From Amycolatopsis thermophila (lineage in GTDB: Bacteria; Actinomycetota; Actinomycetes; Mycobacteriales; Pseudonocardiaceae), in NCBI RefSeq assembly GCF_030814215.1, contig NZ_JAUSUT010000001.1, positions 5,456,001 to 5,520,000 on the forward strand: a DNA stretch of 64,000 bases, in the 5' to 3' direction. This document shows, one piece after another, positions 59,293-64,000 of the stretch. Below the pieces are notes generated by a model, which did not search any database, was not told the origin of the DNA, and saw nothing but the letters and a program-made list of their open reading frames with translations. The position numbers and the translations under genes are program-made. Position 1 is the first letter of the stretch; each line of letters opens with the position of its first letter.

Positions 59293-60278
59293 ACCCCGGC
59301 AGCGACCAGCGCGGCGACGAACGGAGTCACCGTCCACGCGACGACGAAGTCGCGGAGCGTGCGCGTGTTGAGCCGAGCCGGTTCGGTGCCCGAGGCCCCG
59401 GCGATCGCGCCGGTGGACACGTGTGTGGTGGACATCGGCAGTCCCGCGGAGCCGCCGAGGCCGACCAGAACCGCGGTGACGAGGTTCGCGCGAAGCCCCT
59501 CTGCGTGACGCAGCGACACGACACCTTCACCGAGCCGGCGGGCCACGGGAATCCCGACGATCACGGCACTGCCGCACATCGCCGCCGCCACGAGGTAGGT
59601 GACCCCAGCGAGGGACATCCCCGCCGGCGCCAGGGCGAACGCACCGATCGCGACCAGCTTCGGCGTGTCGTTGAGCCCCCGAGCCGCGCTGACCGCTCCG
59701 GCCGACAGCCAGTGCAGGCCCGTGAGAATCGCCGGCGGCACCTTGGCCACCGGGACGAACGGGACCGCGCCGTAGAGGCGCGCCGCGTCCGCGGGCCGGC
59801 TCCGGGCGCCGGCCGTCCGGGAGACCACGGCAAGGCCCGCCGAGATCGCGAACGCCGCAGCCGCGCTGGCCAGGAGCGGAATCGCCACCTTGGTCAGCAG
59901 GGCTGACCACCGCACCTGATCCGAGCCCAGCAGCAGGCCGGCGCCGATCAGCGCGCCGACGATCGCGTGCGTCGTGGATACCGGCAACCGCAACAGGGTC
60001 GCCGCGACCACCCAGACGCTCACCCCGGCCAGGACCGCGAAAGCGAACTCCGGTGTCGGTGCCGCCGCGACGATGCCCGACGAGAACAACCTGAGCATGC
60101 TGGTCCCGAGTCCTACCGCCGCGAGGGAACCGATCAGCGTTGTCAGAGCTCCCCAAGCAACCGCCGTCCGATAGCGCGTCACACCGGAACCAGCCAGCGT
60201 GGCCACTCCCTTGGACACGTCGTTGGCGCCGTTGGCACCGGCCAGCAGGAGTACGCCCACCAGGATCGCAACGGTCAC
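59274..60278 (-). CDS. PiT-family inorganic phosphate transporter
   Basis: The 334-residue protein has the duplicated PiT signature: GANGANDVSKGVATLAGSG near the N-terminus and ARGLNDTPKL in the second half, with about ten hydrophobic helices and LPVSTTHAIVGALIGAG and LPMSTTHVSTGAIAG repeats. It takes up phosphate or metal-phosphate with protons. A GTGTC-N5-GCTGACAC palindrome lies 70 bp upstream, shared with the radical SAM and Crp/Fnr promoters, so it may be in the same regulon. Confidence 0.86.
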   Translation of the reverse strand: MTVAILVGVLLLAGANGANDVSKGVATLAGSGVTRYRTAVAWGALTTLIGSLAAVGLGTSMLRLFSSGIVAAAPTPEFAFAVLAGVSVWVVAATLLRLPVSTTHAIVGALIGAGLLLGSDQVRWSALLTKVAIPLLASAAAAFAISAGLAVVSRTAGARSRPADAARLYGAVPFVPVAKVPPAILTGLHWLSAGAVSAARGLNDTPKLVAIGAFALAPAGMSLAGVTYLVAAAMCGSAVIVGIPVARRLGEGVVSLRHAEGLRANLVTAVLVGLGGSAGLPMSTTHVSTGAIAGASGTEPARLNTRTLRDFVVAWTVTPFVAALVAAGVYLLLR

Positions 60279-60760
60279 TGGTCCTCCTCATGCCCCGGGA
60301 ACCGGTCCGGGCATTCCAGCGTCATGCCCGCGATCGGGGAAGGAGTTGTGTCGTCGCGCTGACACTGTCCGGCCGGACGTCGCTCGTGCGATGTTCTTCC
60401 AGCAAGCTCCCGCCATCGGCGCGGTGATCCCGCTGCGGATCCCCGAAGCTGGCCGCGACCGGGCTGGCACCGCCGGTGCGGAGTTGTTCGCGCTACCGGC
60501 CAGGCGAACGATGGCGTTTCCAGGATCTGCTGCTGTATGTCGGTGCACCTGCGGCGGGTCCGCTCATCGTCGTGGCCGTTCCCGCGGTGGCGATGCGAAG
60601 GCGGCGGCTGGTCCCGCGGATCGGCCCGGTGCCGCGCTCGCTGGGGATCGGCGGGATCTTCCCGGCCGTGGGTGTCGGCGAGTAGCAGACCACGCCGTCC
60701 CCGGCGCACTTCGTGTTCGGGACCCTCCTGGGCCTGCCGGTGCACCGGTCCGGCTCCCGT
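60279..60760. other. 482-bp stretch between PiT and P-type ATPase genes
   Basis: Apart from the palindrome at 60348-60365, no supported gene is seen. A 69-residue plus-strand frame (60476-60685) has one hydrophobic segment (LLLYVGAPAAGPLIVVAVPA) but no ribosome binding site or family. It may be a relic of a membrane protein. Confidence 0.45.
60348..60365. promoter_or_regulatory. Crp/Fnr-type palindrome upstream of the PiT gene
   Basis: GTGTCGTCGCGCTGACAC has the same arms and spacing as 56314-56331 (GTGTC-N8-GACAC, right half GCTGACAC). It lies 70 bp before the PiT start. Confidence 0.6.
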
Positions 60761-63142
60761 TCACCCAGTGCGGCCGACGCTGCCGATGGCATGGACGAGC
60801 AGGCTCGGTCGGCCCCCGAGGGAGTTGACGAACAGACCGGTGACCGAGGCGGCCATCGCCACCATGGCCCACACCGGGTGCACCAGTCCGGTCGCGGACA
60901 GGGGGATGCCGAGGCCGTTGAAGGTGAACGCCAGCGCGATGTTCTGCTTGACCCTGCGGTAGGAGCGGCGGCTGATCTCGCGTGCGGTGAGCACGAGCGT
61001 GAGATCGTCGCGGACGAGGATGATGTCGGCGGACTCGGTGACGATGTCCGTGCCACTGCCGATGGCCACGCCGACGTCGGCGCGCATCAGCGCGGGCGCG
61101 TCGTTGATACCGTCCCCGACCATCGCAACGGTGTGCCCTGCCGCCTGGAGCCAGCCGACCAGCGCGGCCTTGGCTTCGGGCAGCGCCTGCGGGTGCACCT
61201 CGCCGATACCCGCCTGACCGGCGATGTGCCGGGCGGCGCGACGGTTGTCACCGGTGACCAGTAGCGGGATCACGCCCGCATCCCGAAGCTCGGTTACGAC
61301 CTGGGCCGCTTCGGTACGGAGGGCGTCGGCCAGTGCGATCACGCCCAGGGGGCGGTGGTCGCGGACGACCGCGACGACGGTGTGCCCGGCGTTTTCCAGG
61401 CGTGCGATGGTGTCCGCCACCGGGGTGAGGTCGAAGCCGTGGCCGGTGAGGAACACGGGCCGTCCCACCAGCACGCGGTGCTCGCCCACCGTGGCGGTGA
61501 CCCCGAATCCCGTGGAGGCCTGGAAATCCGCCACGGCGGGAACCCCCAGTCTCCGGTCCGTGGCCGCGTCGCGGATGGCGCGCGCGAGGGGATGTTCGGA
61601 GTGGGTTTCGGCCGCGGCCGAAACCGCGATCAGGTCCTCGACCGACACACCGTCCACCGTGCACAGCTCGCTGACCACCGGGCGGAAGGTCTGGAACGCC
61701 TCGCCGGTGCGCATGATGATGCCGGCGTCGGCGGCCTCGCCGGCGCCGCGGACGATGGCCAGTGGGGCGGCGATCCCGACCGCGCAGGGATAGCCCATCA
61801 CGAGAACGGTCAGCGCGGCGAAGACCGCCCGCTGCACGTTCACCTCGCCGGTGATCGCGGCGGACCCGGCCAGCCAGCCCATCAGGGACAGCGTCGAGAT
61901 GCTCAGGACAGTGGGGGTGTAGACGCGCAGGATCCGGTCGACCAGGTGAAGGATCCCGGGTTTGAGGGCGCGCGCGTCCTCGACGTGGCGGACCACCTGG
62001 GCCAGGAAGCTCTCCGAGGCCCTCGCCGTGGCCTGGACGAGCAGGCTGCCGGTCCCGTTGAGCGACCCGGACACCACCGCGTCGCCGCGTCCCTTTTCCT
62101 GTGGCACGGGCTCGCCGGTGACCACGGACATGTCCACCGTGGAGAATCCCTCGGTGACCCGCCCGTCGACCGGAATCCGTTCCCCAGACCGGATCCGGAC
62201 CATGTCGCCCACGACGACCTGCTCGACCGGCACCTCGGCCTCGGTGCCGTCACGCACGACGCGGGCCAGGTCGGGTTGCAGGTCCAGCAGTTTCTTGACC
62301 GCCTGGCTGGAGCGGGTCTTCACCAGCAGCGACAGCCATTCGGAGAAGATGTGGTAGGCGGCCACGAGCACGGACACGGCGAAGAACGCCGCCGTCGGGT
62401 AACCGGGAAACGCCCCGGTCAACCCGATGACCCCGCCGGCCGGCCCGGCGAACGCCCCGATCTCCAGCAGCACGTGCTGGTTGAGAATCCCGCGCCGCAG
62501 CGCCTGGTAGGCCATCCGCAGGATGTGGTGCGCCACCCCGGCCACCACGATCACGGCCATCGCCCCGGCCAGCCAGGCGATCAGGGGCTCACGCACTACC
62601 CCGGCCGTGCGGAGCACCAGCAGAGCCACCCCAGGAGCCGCGATTCCCGCCGGGCCCGCCACCGCCGTGCCGGGCCCGGCGGGACGCAGGATCGCGACGG
62701 CGACCGGCACCATCACCACGACCACCGACAGCGGGACCAGCACCGACCACACGCCGGCCACCGTGGTGATCAACCCGATCGCCGCGAGCGCGGCGGTGAT
62801 CGCGCCCAGCAGCCGGAGCCCTTCGCGGACCAGCGCCGCTTCTTCCTCCTCGAACGGGCGGAGCTTGCGCGGGTCGTACAGCAGGTAGCCGATATCGCGC
62901 AGCGTGGCCAGAATCCGCTCCGGCGCGATCACCGCGGGCTCGTAGTCGACCAAGACCTGTTCGTGCGTCAGGCTGACCGCCACCTGGCCGACCCCGTCGA
63001 GCCGGCCCAGCGCTTTGTCGATCGTGCCGGTGCACAGCGAGCAGTGCAGCCCCGCGATCCGAGCCCGGATGCGGGCATGCCCCGGCTCGGCCGACGCTTC
63101 ACTCGCCCACGCCTCGGCGGGCGCCTGCGTGCCCGTGCTCAT
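60761..63142 (-). CDS. Heavy-metal P-type ATPase lacking the DKTGT motif
   Basis: The 793-residue protein has an N-terminal HMA domain (AGLHCSLCTGTIDKAL, CxxC about residue 34), TGEPVPQEKG in the actuator domain, the transmembrane MGYPCAVGIA, HSEHPLARAI, TGDNRRA and GDGINDAPAL. Between RTGEAFQTF and RPVVSELCTVDG, where VVLDKTGTLT belongs, about 15 residues are missing in frame, so the phosphorylated Asp is absent. Without it the pump cycle cannot run. It could be an inactivated or repurposed protein, or a sequence error. The ATG overlaps a small HMA-like relic (ATGA). Confidence 0.82.
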   Translation of the reverse strand: MSTGTQAPAEAWASEASAEPGHARIRARIAGLHCSLCTGTIDKALGRLDGVGQVAVSLTHEQVLVDYEPAVIAPERILATLRDIGYLLYDPRKLRPFEEEEAALVREGLRLLGAITAALAAIGLITTVAGVWSVLVPLSVVVVMVPVAVAILRPAGPGTAVAGPAGIAAPGVALLVLRTAGVVREPLIAWLAGAMAVIVVAGVAHHILRMAYQALRRGILNQHVLLEIGAFAGPAGGVIGLTGAFPGYPTAAFFAVSVLVAAYHIFSEWLSLLVKTRSSQAVKKLLDLQPDLARVVRDGTEAEVPVEQVVVGDMVRIRSGERIPVDGRVTEGFSTVDMSVVTGEPVPQEKGRGDAVVSGSLNGTGSLLVQATARASESFLAQVVRHVEDARALKPGILHLVDRILRVYTPTVLSISTLSLMGWLAGSAAITGEVNVQRAVFAALTVLVMGYPCAVGIAAPLAIVRGAGEAADAGIIMRTGEAFQTFRPVVSELCTVDGVSVEDLIAVSAAAETHSEHPLARAIRDAATDRRLGVPAVADFQASTGFGVTATVGEHRVLVGRPVFLTGHGFDLTPVADTIARLENAGHTVVAVVRDHRPLGVIALADALRTEAAQVVTELRDAGVIPLLVTGDNRRAARHIAGQAGIGEVHPQALPEAKAALVGWLQAAGHTVAMVGDGINDAPALMRADVGVAIGSGTDIVTESADIILVRDDLTLVLTAREISRRSYRRVKQNIALAFTFNGLGIPLSATGLVHPVWAMVAMAASVTGLFVNSLGGRPSLLVHAIGSVGRTG

Positions 63143-63252
63143 CCGGTCATCTCCTGTTCACTGACCCGGAAGCCGGCGGCCTCGATCCGCCGAACCAGGA
63201 CGGTGCGCTCGGCGGCGGCCGGGTCGGCACGGACTTCGACGCGTCCCTTCCA
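63139..63252 (-). pseudogene. C-terminal piece of a small HMA metal chaperone
   Basis: A 37-residue frame reads WKGRVEVRADPAAAERTVLV then RRIEAAGFRVSEQEM before the stop that overlaps the ATPase ATG. This resembles the second half of an HMA/CopZ-like domain. A stop codon lies just upstream in frame and no start is visible, so it is probably a remnant. Confidence 0.45.
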
Positions 63253-63277
63253 CCCGCATCACCCGCTGCAGGCTGTC

Positions 63278-64000
63278 TCACCGAGCCCGGTGCAGGCGCA
63301 GTAAGGCACCGGTGAGGCGGCGCATGACCGGTGCTCGCAGCGCCTCGCTCGACTCGATCACGGCCGCGTTCCAGACGCCGTCCGTCCACGCCGGGTAGGG
63401 GTGGATCACCGAGGCGAGATCCCGTAGCCGTCCGCCGCGGGCGAGCAGACCGGTGAGTTCGGCGATCATCTCCCCGGCACGGGGTGCGACGATCGTGGCG
63501 CCGAGCACCCGGCCCTTGGCGTCGAGCACGACGTGGGTGAAGCCGTCGGTGTCGTCTTCGACGATCGCGCGGTCGACGTTCTCGTGCCGGAGCACCCGGA
63601 CCCGGACCGCGTCGCCGTGACGCCGGCGTGCTCGGTCTTCGGTGAGGCCGACGTGGGCGATCTCGGGGTCGGTGAACGTTACCCACGGAATCTTGTCGTG
63701 GTCGATGCGGCGCACCGGGGCGAGCAGCGCGTTGGTCGCGGCCATGCTGCCGTGCACCCCGGCGACGTGGGTGAACGCCGGTGCCCCGGTGACGTCGCCG
63801 GCCGCGTAGATGCGGTGATTGCTGGTTCGCAGCTTGGCGTCCACGGCCACGTGACCGCGTTCGTCCAGGTGGACCCCAGCCTGCTCAAGGCCGAGCCCGT
63901 CGGTCCGCGGGCGGCGGCGGGTCGCGACGAGGACCCGGTCGACGTCGATCGTCTGGGTGCGGTCGCCTCCGGTGAGCTCCAGCTGGGTGCCGTCGGCCTG
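63278..64000 (-). CDS. Flavoprotein pyridine nucleotide-disulfide oxidoreductase (partial)
   Basis: The 5' end lies beyond the window. The visible 240 residues contain DRVLVATRRRPRTDGLGLE, the FAD-binding IYAAGDVTGAPAFTHVAG and the dimerisation domain (VTFTDPEIAHVGLTEDRA; HPYPAWTDG), characteristic of the MerA/Lpd/glutathione reductase family. The usual active-site C-terminal HPT/HPE motif reads IHPYPAWTD. The redox Cys pair is outside the window. Substrate unknown; position next to a metal ATPase could point to metal or thiol stress. It lies 26 bp upstream of the HMA relic on the same strand. Confidence 0.82.
   Translation of the reverse strand, partial: QADGTQLELTGGDRTQTIDVDRVLVATRRRPRTDGLGLEQAGVHLDERGHVAVDAKLRTSNHRIYAAGDVTGAPAFTHVAGVHGSMAATNALLAPVRRIDHDKIPWVTFTDPEIAHVGLTEDRARRRHGDAVRVRVLRHENVDRAIVEDDTDGFTHVVLDAKGRVLGATIVAPRAGEMIAELTGLLARGGRLRDLASVIHPYPAWTDGVWNAAVIESSEALRAPVMRRLTGALLRLHRAR

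Noticed and set aside
60476..60685. 69-residue plus-strand hydrophobic protein
   Set aside because: No ribosome binding site, no family match recognised and no operon partner.
1..64000. tRNA, rRNA and CRISPR arrays
   Set aside because: No cloverleaf-like conserved tRNA boxes, rRNA core sequences or regularly spaced direct repeats were seen by eye. A dedicated covariance search would be needed to exclude a tRNA fully.

Overview
The window is very GC-rich, uses GTG and TTG starts freely, is packed with ATGA/GTGA-type gene overlaps, and carries actinobacterial families (two DUF3040 proteins, a DUF427 protein, a mycoredoxin-like fusion, GH15 trehalase-type enzyme, IdeR/DmdR-like iron boxes). It looks like the chromosome of a Pseudonocardiales-type actinomycete (Amycolatopsis-like). 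This placement is inference from gene content and composition; no rRNA, tRNA or CRISPR was seen.

Layout. 1-4234 (minus): GH15 glucoside hydrolase, a Zwf-like dehydrogenase that lacks the usual phosphate-binding Lys, and an IlvD/Edd-family dehydratase that runs off the left edge. 4334-8118: amidohydrolase plus POT peptide transporter, divergent from a tandem-domain Lrp regulator whose stop codon abuts a decayed IS5-family transposase. 8920-13327: another Lrp-type regulator divergent from an M20 amidohydrolase / MHS transporter / cyclase-family hydrolase operon. 13314-18005: acetate module (acetate uptake SatP plus acetyl-CoA synthetase) between two DUF3040 genes, then a small secreted protein.

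18200-38931 is a large catabolic island. It contains a luciferase-like flavin monooxygenase, five SDR/epimerase proteins, an APH-type kinase next to an acyl-CoA dehydrogenase (arrangement of the LvaA/LvaC or ACAD11 4-hydroxyacyl-CoA pathway), a small LvaB-sized protein, several alpha/beta hydrolases, an MBL-fold lactonase-like enzyme, an AMP-ligase, a CaiB-type CoA transferase, a crotonase, an MHS transporter, a flavin reductase, a RibB-like protein and a Crp-family regulator. Five copies of one promoter module (GGAYCC/GGACGY...GGTCACAG, then 18 nt, then a NANNNT -10) sit in front of its transcription units. The TCACA half-site lies where a class II Crp-type activator would bind, and the Crp-like protein inside the island keeps the R-E-x-x-x-R recognition residues. 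The island looks like a ketone-to-lactone-to-4-hydroxyacid route. It also contains decayed paralogues.

39068-48452 looks iron-related: a truncated dihydroxybenzoate-AMP-ligase remnant, a DHA2 drug exporter with a broken MerR gene, an unusual adenylation-carrier-membrane acyltransferase fusion, and a divergent Fe(III) ABC transporter (FbpABC type) preceded by an IdeR/DmdR-like box. 48513-52533 holds an ArsR regulator divergent from a cation/Ca2+ exchanger, two small membrane proteins, and a regulator with a Cys-rich C-terminal segment.

52749-60278 is the most intriguing part. It has a Tes/MJ0619-type radical SAM enzyme, an ArsM/UbiE-like methyltransferase, a glutaredoxin-membrane fusion with DUF427, a second Crp/Fnr regulator, an NrtS-methyltransferase fusion, a CDP-alcohol phosphatidyltransferase and a PiT phosphate transporter. 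Three near-identical palindromes (GTGTC-N5-GCTGACAY) precede the radical SAM operon, the crp/DUF427 divergon and the PiT gene, which suggests one regulon, perhaps for an unusual membrane lipid. The window ends with a heavy-metal P-type ATPase lacking its DKTGT phosphorylation motif and the 3' part of a flavoprotein disulfide reductase.
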